A stretch of 64,000 bases of DNA from Actinomycetota bacterium (GTDB lineage Bacteria > Actinomycetota > Actinomycetes > Propionibacteriales > Propionibacteriaceae): the NCBI GenBank assembly GCA_020161755.1, contig JAIUOS010000003.1, forward strand, positions 169,680 to 233,679, written 5' to 3'. This document shows positions 37,581-46,510 of the stretch, one piece after another (the first letter of the stretch is position 1; each line of letters begins with the position of its first letter). The position numbers and the translations under genes were made by a program. The notes under the pieces were generated by a model. The model saw only the letters and a program-made list of their open reading frames with translations, was not told the origin of the DNA and did not search any database.

Positions 37581-37784
37581 ATGGCCGAGATCCGCAAGTA
37601 CGACCCCGCCGCCGGCAACGCGATCGCCCAGGCCCTGAAGGCCGCGATGGGTGAGCCGGTGCGCCCCAACGAGCCCGGCAGCCGTCCGGCCCCGCACGCG
37701 TCGACTCCCGCGCCGCCGGTGACGACGTCGTGGATCTCGCTCGCGGTCACCGAGCCTGACGAGGACGAGACGCCCGACGCCTGA
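37581..37784 (+). CDS. Small hypothetical protein
   Basis: 67 residues: a helical N-terminal half (AEIRKYDPAAGNAIAQALKA), a Pro/Ala-rich middle, and an acidic C-terminus. No family recognised and no cysteines or membrane helix. TAGTCT at 37569-37574, which includes the stop codon of the DedA gene, ends six bases before the ATG, so it probably has its own leaderless promoter. A perfect 21-base-pair palindrome follows. Confidence 0.65.
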   Translation: MAEIRKYDPAAGNAIAQALKAAMGEPVRPNEPGSRPAPHASTPAPPVTTSWISLAVTEPDEDETPDA

Positions 37785-37795
37785 CCATCCCTTCG

Positions 37796-37841
37796 CAAAG
37801 TGGACCCAAACCGTCGTCCTCGACGGTTTGGGTCCACTTTG
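37796..37841. terminator. Perfect 21-base-pair palindrome between convergent genes
   Basis: Arms 37796-37816 and 37821-37841 are fully complementary with a TCCT loop, and outer CTTCG / CGAAG bases add a second short stem. It lies between the small gene and the nrdJ stop. Symmetry suits a bidirectional terminator, though no T-tract follows. The arm contains AAAGTGGACCCAAA. Confidence 0.8.
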
Positions 37842-37857
37842 CCGGCGAAGGTGAGGC

Positions 37858-40698
37858 TCAGCTGCAACCGCTGGTGGAGCCGCAGCCCTCGCAGATGTAG
37901 CAGGAACCCGAGCGACGCATCTTGGTGCCGCAGGTGAGGCACAGCGGCGCGTCCACGCTCAGCCCGGAGAGCTTCTCCAGCACCTCGGCGGTGGAGTGCG
38001 CGGCCACCTCGACCAGGGCGGGCTGGTTCGGCCCGTCCACGTGCACCCGGACGTCGTCGGCGGCGTCGTTCTTCAGCGCCTCGGACTCGATCAGCTCGGC
38101 CTCGTCTTCCTCCGACAGGTACTTGCCGGTCTCGACGTACCGCGCCCGCTCGCCGGCGGTGTGGATGCCGAGCTCGGCCCGCTCGTCGAAGGACAGGTAG
38201 TCCAGCGCCAGCCGGCGGAAGATGTAGTCCATGATCGACTGCGCCATCCGCACGTCCGGGTCGTCGGTCATGCCGGCCGGCTCGAACTTGAGGTTGGTGA
38301 ACTTCTGCACGAACTGCTCCAGCGGCACGCCGTACTGGAGGCCGATCGAGACCGCGATCGAGAACGCGTCCATCACGCCGGCCAGCGTCGAGCCCTGCTT
38401 GCCGAGCTTGAGGAACACCTCACCGAGGTTGCCGTTGTCGTACTGGCCGGAGGTCATGTAGCCCTCCGCGCCGGCCACCGAGAACGAAGTGGTGCGGCTG
38501 ATCCGCGACTTCGGCAGCCGGTTGCGGCGCGGACGGTACTCGACCCGCACCTCGGGCTCAGCCTTGGCGCCGGCCTCCGGCTTCTCCTCCTTCTTGCCGT
38601 CGCTCAGCGGCTGGCCGACCTTGCAGTTGTCGCGGTACACCGCGAGCGCCTTCAGGCCGAGCTTCCAGCCCTGCAGGTAGACGTCGGCGATCTCCTCGAC
38701 CGTCGCGGTCTCGGGCAGATTGACCGTCTTGCTGATCGCGCCGGACAGGAACGGCTGCACCGCGGCCATCATGCGCACGTGGCCCATCGGCTTGATCGAA
38801 CGCTGGCCCATCGCGGTGTCGAACACCTCGTAGTGCTCCGGCTTGAGGCCGGGCGCGTTCACCACATGACCGTTGGTGGAGATGTAGTCGACGATCGCCT
38901 CGGCGGTCTCCTCGGTGTACCCGAGCCGCTTCAGCGCCCGCGGGATCGTCTGGTTGACGATCTGCATCGACCCGCCGCCGACGAGCTTCTTGAACTTCAC
39001 CAGCGAGAAGTCGGGCTCGATGCCGGTGGTGTCGCAGTCCATCATGAAGCCGATGGTGCCGGTCGGGGCCAGCACGGACGCCTGGGCGTTGCGGAACCCG
39101 TTCTTCGCACCCAGGGTGATCACCTGCGCCCACTCGGCCGCGGCGGCCGCATGGATCGGCTTGTCGAGCGCGTCGAAGCTGCGGGCGTCGTCGTTCGCCG
39201 CCTGGTGCTTGCGCATCACCCGCTGGTGGGCCGAGGAGTTGCGGGCGTAGCCGTTGTACGGGCCGACGACCGCGGCCAGCTCGGCCGAGCGGCGGTAGGA
39301 GACACCCGTCATCAGCGAGGTGATGGACGCGGCCAGCGCGCGACCGGCGTCGGAGTCGTAGCCCTTGCCGACCGCCATCAGCAGCGCGCCGAGGTTGGCG
39401 TAGCCGATGCCGAGCTGGCGGAAGTTGCGGGTGGTCTCGCCGATCGACTCCGTCGGGAAGTCGGCGAAGCAGATCGAGATGTCCATGGCGGTGATGATCA
39501 GCTCGACGGCCTTGACGAACAGTTCGGTGTCGAAGGTGTCGTCCTCGCGGAGGAACTTGAGCAGGTTCAGGCTGGCCAGGTTGCAGGAGCTGTTGTCGAG
39601 GCTCATGTACTCCGAGCACGGGTTGGACGCGGTGATCCGGCCGGTCTCGGGGTTGGTGTGCCACGCGTTGATCGTGTCGTCGTACTGGAGGCCGGGGTCG
39701 GCGCACTCCCAGGCCGCCTCGGAGATCTTCGCGAACAGGTCGCGGGCGTCCACGTTCTCGATGACCTGACCGGTCATCCGGGCCCGCAGGCCGAACTCGG
39801 TGCCGTCCTCGACCGCGCGCATGAACTCGTCACTCACCCGCACCGAGTTGTTGGCGTTCTGGTACTGGACGCTGACGATGTCCTTGCCGCCCAGGTCCAT
39901 GTCGAAGCCGGCGTCGCGCAGCGCGCGGATCTTGTCCTCCTCGCGCGCCTTGGTCTCGACGAACTCGTAGATGTCGGGGTGGTCGACGTCCAGCACGACC
40001 ATCTTGGCCGCGCGGCGGGTGGCGCCACCGGACTTGATGGTGCCCGCGGACGCGTCCGCGCCACGCATGAAGGAGACCGGGCCGGACGCGGTGCCGCCGG
40101 AGGACAGCAGCTCCTTGCTCGAACGGATGCGCGACAGGTTCAGGCCGGCGCCGGAGCCGCCCTTGAAGATGAAGCCCTCCTCCTTGTACCAGTTCAGGAT
40201 CGAGTCCATCGAGTCGTCGACGCTGAGGATGAAGCAGGCGCTGACCTGCTGCGGGCTGAGCGTGCCGACGTTGAACCAGACCGGGGAGTTGAAGCTGAAG
40301 TACTGGTTCAGCAGCATCCAGGTGAGCTCGTGGTCGAAGATCTCGGCGTCCTCGCTGCCGGCGAAGTAGCCGCACTCCTCGCCCGCCTTGCGGTAGGTGC
40401 TGACCACCCGGTCGATGAGGCCCTTCAGGCTGGTCTCGCGCTGCGGGGTGCCCAGCGCGCCACGGAAGTACTTCGTGGTGACGATCGTGGACGCGTTGAG
40501 GCTCCAGAACGTCGGGAACTCCACCCCGCGCTGCTCGAAGACGTGCTCACCGGTCTTCCAGTTGGTCTGCACCACGTCGCGCAGTTCCCAGGTGACCTCG
40601 TCATAGGGGTGCACACCGGCGGTGGTGAACACCCGGTTGATCTTCAGTCCCGCCGACTTTCGGCCACCACGGGTGGTGGCCTTCGCGGTCTCGGTCAT
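37858..40698 (-). CDS. nrdJ: Adenosylcobalamin-dependent ribonucleotide reductase, class II
   Basis: 946-residue enzyme that makes deoxyribonucleotides using coenzyme B12 instead of oxygen. Catalytic-domain motifs: FNSPVWFNVG near residue 139, NPCSEYMSLDNSSCNLASLNL near 363, and the C-terminal zinc/redox region with several Cys pairs ending in CEGCGSTSGCS. Active-site cysteines are present. Downstream of nrdR on the same strand with a 46-base gap, as in Streptomyces nrdRJ, so NrdR control is expected. No cobalamin riboswitch was seen upstream of either gene. Confidence 0.96.
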   Translation of the reverse strand: MTETAKATTRGGRKSAGLKINRVFTTAGVHPYDEVTWELRDVVQTNWKTGEHVFEQRGVEFPTFWSLNASTIVTTKYFRGALGTPQRETSLKGLIDRVVSTYRKAGEECGYFAGSEDAEIFDHELTWMLLNQYFSFNSPVWFNVGTLSPQQVSACFILSVDDSMDSILNWYKEEGFIFKGGSGAGLNLSRIRSSKELLSSGGTASGPVSFMRGADASAGTIKSGGATRRAAKMVVLDVDHPDIYEFVETKAREEDKIRALRDAGFDMDLGGKDIVSVQYQNANNSVRVSDEFMRAVEDGTEFGLRARMTGQVIENVDARDLFAKISEAAWECADPGLQYDDTINAWHTNPETGRITASNPCSEYMSLDNSSCNLASLNLLKFLREDDTFDTELFVKAVELIITAMDISICFADFPTESIGETTRNFRQLGIGYANLGALLMAVGKGYDSDAGRALAASITSLMTGVSYRRSAELAAVVGPYNGYARNSSAHQRVMRKHQAANDDARSFDALDKPIHAAAAAEWAQVITLGAKNGFRNAQASVLAPTGTIGFMMDCDTTGIEPDFSLVKFKKLVGGGSMQIVNQTIPRALKRLGYTEETAEAIVDYISTNGHVVNAPGLKPEHYEVFDTAMGQRSIKPMGHVRMMAAVQPFLSGAISKTVNLPETATVEEIADVYLQGWKLGLKALAVYRDNCKVGQPLSDGKKEEKPEAGAKAEPEVRVEYRPRRNRLPKSRISRTTSFSVAGAEGYMTSGQYDNGNLGEVFLKLGKQGSTLAGVMDAFSIAVSIGLQYGVPLEQFVQKFTNLKFEPAGMTDDPDVRMAQSIMDYIFRRLALDYLSFDERAELGIHTAGERARYVETGKYLSEEDEAELIESEALKNDAADDVRVHVDGPNQPALVEVAAHSTAEVLEKLSGLSVDAPLCLTCGTKMRRSGSCYICEGCGSTSGCS

Positions 40699-40744
40699 GG
40701 TTGGGCTGCCTTTCGATTCATCGGGTGGGAGGTGGAACGGAGAT

Positions 40745-41203
40745 TCAGTTCGAGACCAGCGCCGCGCGGCGGAGGCTCTCGATCTCGGTCTCGAAGTCGT
40801 CGACCGAGTCGTAGTGCTTGTAGACGGAGGCGAACCGCAGGTAGGCCACCGGGTCGAGCTCGCTCAGCGGGCCCAGGATCGCCAGGCCGACCTCGTCGGC
40901 CGGGATCTCGGCCTGTCCGCTGGCCCGCAGGGTCTCCTCGACGCGCTGGCCCAGCCGGGCCAGATCGGCCTCGGACACCGGACGGCCCTTGCAGGCTTTC
41001 GCGACACCGGTGACCACCTTCTCCCGCGAGAAGGGCTCGACCACGCCGGAGCGCTTCACGACCACCAGCTGCATCTGCTCCAGGGTGGTGAACCGGCGCT
41101 CGCACTGGGGGCACTGACGGCGCCGGCGGATGCTGGTGCCGTCCTCGGCCACCCGGCTGTCCAGGACGCGGGTGTCGGTGTGGCGGCAGAACGGGCAGTG
41201 CAC
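40745..41203 (-). CDS. nrdR: Transcriptional repressor NrdR
   Basis: 152-residue regulator of ribonucleotide reductase genes. The N-terminal zinc ribbon has Cys3-x2-Cys6 (CPFC) and a second pair CPQC, followed by an ATP-cone ([24 protein letters not shown]) that senses ATP and dATP. GTG at 41203 with GGAG about nine bases upstream; family members begin with the same M-x-CPFC. First gene of the nrdR-nrdJ operon. Upstream DNA has a DnaA-box and weak NrdR-box-like palindromes. Confidence 0.95.
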   Translation of the reverse strand: MHCPFCRHTDTRVLDSRVAEDGTSIRRRRQCPQCERRFTTLEQMQLVVVKRSGVVEPFSREKVVTGVAKACKGRPVSEADLARLGQRVEETLRASGQAEIPADEVGLAILGPLSELDPVAYLRFASVYKHYDSVDDFETEIESLRRAALVSN

Positions 41204-41251
41204 TTCCCGACTCCTCTCAGGCGGACGACCGGTGCATGGGCCGGTGGATGG

Positions 41252-41293
41252 CTTGTGGATAACGTGTGGGTCAGTGACCACTATCTGTGGAGT
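41252..41293 (-). promoter_or_regulatory. nrdR-nrdJ control region: DnaA box and NrdR-box-like palindromes
   Basis: TGTGGATAA at 41254-41262 is a perfect DnaA box (TTATCCACA on the minus strand). CCAC-TATCT-GTGG at 41278-41290 is a palindrome; with its flank it matches about 11 of 16 positions of the NrdR-box consensus as I recall it. A second, weaker candidate overlaps the DnaA box. The spacing between the two centres, about 26 bases, is not the usual whole number of turns, so the NrdR assignment is tentative. Confidence 0.4.
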
Positions 41294-41358
41294 AACCACA
41301 CCGCTGTAACTACTAGATGTAGAGGTTATGACGCGAAGGGCCCTCGTGCAAGGCCACA

Positions 41359-41379
41359 CGTTTCGCGTGTCGCGAAACG
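41359..41379. repeat. 9-base-pair perfect inverted repeat upstream of nrdR
   Basis: CGTTTCGCG (41359-41367) and CGCGAAACG (41371-41379) around TGT. It lies between the nrdR control region and the terminator of the SOS membrane gene. It could be part of that termination region or an operator. Confidence 0.45.
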
Positions 41380-41390
41380 GTCGGGAATTG

Positions 41391-41427
41391 CGCACGCCGA
41401 CCGGTCCCCCCGACCGGTCGGCGTGCG
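41391..41427 (-). terminator. Strong hairpin after the SOS membrane protein gene
   Basis: Arms 41391-41406 and 41412-41427 pair perfectly over 16 bases with a five-base loop. It begins 14 bases after the stop of the gene at 41441 on the minus strand. No T-tract. Confidence 0.75.
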
Positions 41428-41440
41428 GAAACCCGGGTGA

Positions 41441-41818
41441 TCAGCCCTGGCTCACCGCCGCCGCGGCAGGCGGGGCCTGGTGCGCGGGGACGCTCTGGAG
41501 GGGGTCGTTGCTCACCGAGAGGAACCCGGTGACCAGCACCGCCGCCGCCGTGGCCACCACGGCGAGGAAGAAGACCACGACCACGGCGATGCCGCGATCG
41601 GTGAGGTGCCAGCCCGCGGACGGCGCCGCCGTCACGGTCGGACGGGTGGCCGGGGCGACCCGACGGACCGGGGGCGCCGTGACGCCCTGCGGGCGCCCAC
41701 CCGGCAGCGCCGCGGACTGCGGACGCGCCTGCGGCGAGTTCTCGACATGCCGCCAGCGACCCGGCTGCGGACGGGTGGGGACCGTGACGTACAGGTCATC
41801 AACCAGCAGGGCGCTCAT
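41441..41818 (-). CDS. SOS-controlled single-pass membrane protein divergent from lexA
   Basis: 125 residues: a Pro/Arg/Gln-rich N-terminal ~70 residues, one membrane helix (about residues 75-97, DRGIAVVVVFFLAVVATAA onward), and a short Ala/Pro-rich outer tail. It stands where mycobacterial Rv2719c/ChiZ and corynebacterial divS stand, divergent from lexA. Those proteins are SOS-induced cell-division inhibitors, but the ChiZ-type LysM domain is absent here, and no LysM sequence follows in any frame up to nrdR. AGGAGA precedes the ATG at 41818, and a perfect LexA box lies 17 bases upstream of it. A division-inhibitor role is inference. Confidence 0.75.
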   Translation of the reverse strand: MSALLVDDLYVTVPTRPQPGRWRHVENSPQARPQSAALPGGRPQGVTAPPVRRVAPATRPTVTAAPSAGWHLTDRGIAVVVVFFLAVVATAAAVLVTGFLSVSNDPLQSVPAHQAPPAAAAVSQG

Positions 41819-41834
41819 GGCTTCTCCTCATATC

Positions 41835-41850
41835 TCGAACAGGTGTTCGA
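41835..41850 (-). promoter_or_regulatory. LexA box 1 (SOS membrane gene)
   Basis: TCGAACAGGTGTTCGA is a full match to TCGAAC-N4-GTTCGA. It lies 17 bases before the ATG of the minus-strand gene, where bound LexA would block transcription. Confidence 0.88.
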
Positions 41851-41890
41851 TACCAGTTCTATACGAACCGGTGCTCGAATTCAAGCAATT

Positions 41891-41904
41891 CGAACGACTG
41901 TTCG
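41891..41904. promoter_or_regulatory. LexA box 2 (upstream, shared)
   Basis: CGAACGACTGTTCG matches CGAAC-N4-GTTCG. It sits 73 bases beyond the membrane gene start, just upstream of the TTGAAT -35 candidate, so it more likely serves that gene than lexA, which is 196 bases away. Confidence 0.8.
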
Positions 41905-41967
41905 CCCGCGTGTCGGGCGATGGGGACAGCATCACAGCCGCCACTGACAGTCCCCGGGCGCCGGGAG

Positions 41968-41987
41968 ATCCCGGCGTTCGCCGGGAT
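41968..41987. repeat. REP-like palindrome ATCCCGGCG-TT-CGCCGGGAT
   Basis: A perfect 9-base-pair inverted repeat with a two-base loop, followed by GACGA; a second CGCCGGGATC half lies at 42007-42016. The string resembles palindromes scattered in the intergenic DNA of many GC-rich bacteria. It separates the two divergent SOS promoters. Confidence 0.6.
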
Positions 41988-42052
41988 GACGAGGGTCGAC
42001 CCCCACGCCGGGATCCGGCTACAGGACCCGCCCACGGATTCGCACGACACGC

Positions 42053-42093
42053 TCGAACATGTGTTTGATTCTGTCGGTGGTGGTCGATAGCGT
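42053..42093 (+). promoter_or_regulatory. lexA promoter with LexA box 3
   Basis: TCGAACATGTGTTTGA (42053-42068) matches the LexA consensus with one change. It overlaps the -35 TTGATT (42065-42070). After a 17-base spacer comes the -10 TAGCGT (42088-42093), which ends six bases before the lexA ATG. This is a complete autorepressed, leaderless promoter. Confidence 0.85.
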
Positions 42094-42099
42094 GGCGTC

Positions 42100-42870
42100 A
42101 TGGCAAGCAAGGCAGAACCCCCGGCCCGCAAGCGCGGCCGTCCACGCAAGGAAGACATCGCCCGCCAGTTGGGAACCAAGGTGAGCCACCTGCCCGACGG
42201 ACCGGCCGATGCCGAAGGGCTCACCGCCCGCCAGCGGCGCATCCTCGAGATCATCCGCGACGACCTGGTCGCCCGCGGCTACCCGCCGAGCATCCGCGAG
42301 ATCGCCGACCGCGCGGGCCTGGCGTCCTCCTCCTCCGCCGCGCACCAGCTGAAGGTGCTGCAGGCGAAGGGCTTCATCTTCCGTGACCCGCACCGACCGC
42401 GGGCCCTGGAGGTGCGGCTGCCCGACTCGATGTCGGCGCCCGAGGAGGTCGTGGGCACCCGGTACGTCGAGCCCGACCTGCCGGCTCCGACCGCCCCGTC
42501 GGTGGACGTGCCGATCCTGGGCCGGATCGCCGCCGGCGGCCCGATCCTGGCCGAGCAGTCCGTGGAGGACGTGTTCGCACTCCCCCGCCAGCTCGTGGGC
42601 GAGGGCACGCTGTTCCTGCTGGAGGTGAAGGGCGACTCGATGATCGACGCCGCCATCTGCGACGGCGACTACGTGGTGGTGCGGCAGCAGCCGGACGCCG
42701 TGAACGGCGACATCGTGGCCGCCCTGCTGGGCGACGAGGCCACGGTCAAGACGTTCAAGCGCACGCCCGGCCAGGTGTGGTTGCTCCCGCACAACCCGGC
42801 CTACGAGCCGATCGACGGCAACAGCGCCTCGATCCTCGGAAAGGTCGTGGCGGTGCTGCGCAGGGTCTAG
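42100..42870 (+). CDS. lexA: SOS repressor LexA with AT-hook-like N-terminal extension
   Basis: 256-residue repressor. DNA-binding domain from about residue 41 ([17 protein letters not shown], then [27 protein letters not shown]). Autocleavage site Ala-Gly in [10 protein letters not shown], catalytic Ser in KGDSMIDA and Lys in EATVKTFKR. Residues 9-19 ([11 protein letters not shown]) contain RGRP, the core of an AT-hook, in an extension absent from mycobacterial LexA. Leaderless from the promoter at 42065-42093. Confidence 0.95.
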   Translation: MASKAEPPARKRGRPRKEDIARQLGTKVSHLPDGPADAEGLTARQRRILEIIRDDLVARGYPPSIREIADRAGLASSSSAAHQLKVLQAKGFIFRDPHRPRALEVRLPDSMSAPEEVVGTRYVEPDLPAPTAPSVDVPILGRIAAGGPILAEQSVEDVFALPRQLVGEGTLFLLEVKGDSMIDAAICDGDYVVVRQQPDAVNGDIVAALLGDEATVKTFKRTPGQVWLLPHNPAYEPIDGNSASILGKVVAVLRRV

Positions 42871-43151
42871 CCATCCGCATCGAGATCCGGGTCAAGCCCG
42901 GGGCAGGGCGCACGAGGGTGGGCGGTCGCTACGGCGACGCCACCCTCGTCGTCGCTGTGCAGGCCCCCGCGGTGGACGGACGCGCGACCGCGGCCGCGCT
43001 GAAAGCCGTCGCCGAGGCCTTCGGGGTACCGGCCCGTGACGTCACGCTCGTGTCCGGGGCGACCAGCCGCACCAAGGTTGTGGAAGTGCCGGGTGAGCCG
43101 GCCGCACGGCTGGCGGAGCTGCTCGCCGGCCGTCGGTCGTCGGACGTCTGA
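42777..43151 (+). CDS. DUF167 (YggU-like) family protein with unclear start
   Basis: The conserved sequence ([17 protein letters not shown] ... [17 protein letters not shown]) begins at about 42876, right after the lexA stop at 42868-42870, and gives a normal-sized DUF167 protein of about 93 residues. No ATG, GTG or TTG stands at the expected place: the codon is ATC at 42873, with GCAGGG upstream at ribosome-site distance. The nearest upstream canonical start is a GTG at 42777 inside lexA (124 residues); an internal GTG at 42918 would remove the first strand. Coordinates use the GTG at 42777. Function unknown. Confidence 0.75.
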   Translation: MVAPAQPGLRADRRQQRLDPRKGRGGAAQGLAIRIEIRVKPGAGRTRVGGRYGDATLVVAVQAPAVDGRATAAALKAVAEAFGVPARDVTLVSGATSRTKVVEVPGEPAARLAELLAGRRSSDV

Positions 43152-43157
43152 GCCCGC

Positions 43158-45093
43158 TCAACCCTCGCCCAGCCGCCGCAGCGCCGCAATCGCGGTCTCG
43201 CGGTCCGTGGTCATCCAGAAGTCGGGCATGGACGCCTTCAGGTAGCTGCCGTAGCGGGCCGTGACCAGACGCGGGTCGAGCACCGCCACCACACCGCGAT
43301 CGGTCAGCGTGCGGATCAGGCGGCCCGAGCCCTGCGCGAGCAGCAGTCCGGCGTGGGTGGCCGCGACGGCCATGAACCCGTTGCCGCCGGCCTCGGAGAC
43401 CGCCTGCTGCCGGGCCTGCATCAGCGGGTCGTCCGGACGCGGGAACGGGATCTTGTCGATCACCACCAGCCGGCAGGTGTCGCCGGGCACGTCGATGCCC
43501 TGCCACAGGGACAGGGTGCCGAACAGCGACGACTCTTCGTCGCCGACGAACTCGGCGGTGAGCCGGGTCAGGTGGGCGTCGCCCTGGCACAGCACCAGGC
43601 GCTCGGGGACGTGCTCACGGCAGTAGCGCGCGGCCGCCTCCGCGGCCCGCTGGGAGGCGAACAGCCCCAGCGTCCGGCCGTCGGCCGCCCACAGCAGCTC
43701 GGCCACCTCGGCCAGCACCTCGGGCGAGATGCCGTCCCGGCTCGGCGGCGGCAGGTGCCGCGCCACGTAGAGAATGCCCTGGCGCCGGTAGTCGAACGGC
43801 GACCCGACGTCGATCCCCCGCCACGGCACCGCGTCCTCGCCGGCGAGCCCCAGCGAGGCGGCCACCGCGGTGAAGTCGCCGCCGATCTTCAGCGTCGCCG
43901 ACGTGAGCACGACCGGGTGGTTGTCGAACACCTGGCTGCGCAGCAGCCCGGCGACCGACAGCGGCGCGCAGTTCACCTGGCGCCCGAACCGCTCCGACTC
44001 CGACACCCACACCACGTCGTGCTCGGCGAGCTTCGCCATGCGCTCGGCGATGTCGAAGACCTCCTGCGCGGCGGCCTGCGCCTGCCGACGGTCGGTCTCG
44101 TCGTCCTTGCCGCCCGCGAGCCCGGTGATCGCGGCCCGGGCGGCCATGCGGACGGCCCGCAGCGCCTCCACGACCTCGGCGTCCGGGTCGGTGACCCTCC
44201 CCGCCTCCCCCGCGTCCAGGCCGAGCTGGAGTGTGTCCCCGGCGTCGAGGAACGCCAGCCCGACCTCGTCGCTGAGCCAGGTCAGGCACCGGCGCGCAAC
44301 CCGCTCGACCAGCGAGGGGCTGAGTTCCACCGACGCCGCCCCGGTGACCCGGCTGACCAGCTCGTGCGCCTCGTCGATCACCAGCCCGTCGTAGTCGGGC
44401 AGCGCGGTGCCGCCGTGCAGCGCGTCCACGGCCAGCAGCGCGTGGTTCGTGACCACCAACTGGCTGGCCCGGGCTCGCTCGCGCGACTTCTCCACCAGGC
44501 ACTCGGCGCCCTGCGGGCAGCGCTGGGCGCCCAGGCACTCGCGCACCGGGACCGACACCTGCGCCCACGCCAGCGGGGTGTGGGCGGGCGCGTCGTCGCG
44601 GTCGGCCAGCCGTCCGGCCTCGGCCTCCTCCTCGGCCCAGCGTCGCAGGGCCACCACCTCCGCGCCGAGCCCGGTGGCCTCTCCCGGCTCGGGCAGCAGC
44701 GCGTCCTGCTCGGTTCCCTGGCCGTCGCGGACGCGCAGCAGGCAGGCGTAGTTGCTGCGTCCCTTCAGGACGGCCGAGCTGACCGTCTGGCCGGTGACCT
44801 CCTGGCAGGCTGCGACGGCGGCCGGGATGTCCTTGCCGCCGAGCTGCGCCTGCAACGCCAGCGTGGCGGTGGCGATCACGATCCGCGAGCCGGGGTGCTC
44901 CACCAGACCGGCCAGCGCCGGGGCGAGGTAGCCCAGCGACTTGCCGGTGCCGGTGCCGGCCTGGACGAGGAGGTGCTCGCCGTTCTCCAGCGTCCGGGTC
45001 ACCTCTTCGGCCATCGTGTCCTGGCCGGGTCGCTCGTGGCCGCCGATCCCCGCCACCGCCGCGGCGAGGATGCGACCGGCGAGGTCGTCGGCC

Positions 45094-45104
<11 letters not shown>
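43158..45104 (-). CDS. DinG/XPD-like ATP-dependent DNA helicase
   Basis: 648-residue superfamily 2 helicase. Walker A AGTGTGKS at residues 49-56, DEAH in LVIDEAHEL, SAT-like LTSATLKIGGDF, and motif VI QGSGRLIRT. Four Cys between the Walker motifs (in NYACLLR and the CLGAQRCPQGAEC cluster) are placed like the iron-sulphur ligands of XPD/DinG. Such enzymes unwind R-loops and forked DNA; the actinobacterial group is related to YoaA/DinG. It is the last gene of miaA-dapF-hflX-dinG and overlaps hflX by 11 bases. Confidence 0.92.
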
Positions 45105-46506
<1,402 letters not shown>

Positions 46507-46510
46507 GGTC

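Larger units (their letters stand above)
41819..42099. other. Divergent SOS control region between the membrane gene and lexA
   Basis: Contains three LexA boxes, a REP-like palindrome at 41968-41987, and both promoters; no gene was seen. On the minus strand TTGAAT and a TATAGAAC-type -10 precede the first LexA box, which then lies near the transcription start of the membrane protein gene. Confidence 0.7.

Noticed and set aside
41204..41440. Cobalamin riboswitch upstream of nrdR
   Set aside because: Searched on the minus strand for the conserved cobalamin-box sequence (GCCACTG) and a long structured leader; neither was seen.
41204..41440. A LysM domain lost by frameshift from the SOS membrane gene
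   Set aside because: No LysM-like sequence was visible in any frame after the stop, and a perfect terminator hairpin begins 14 bases later.
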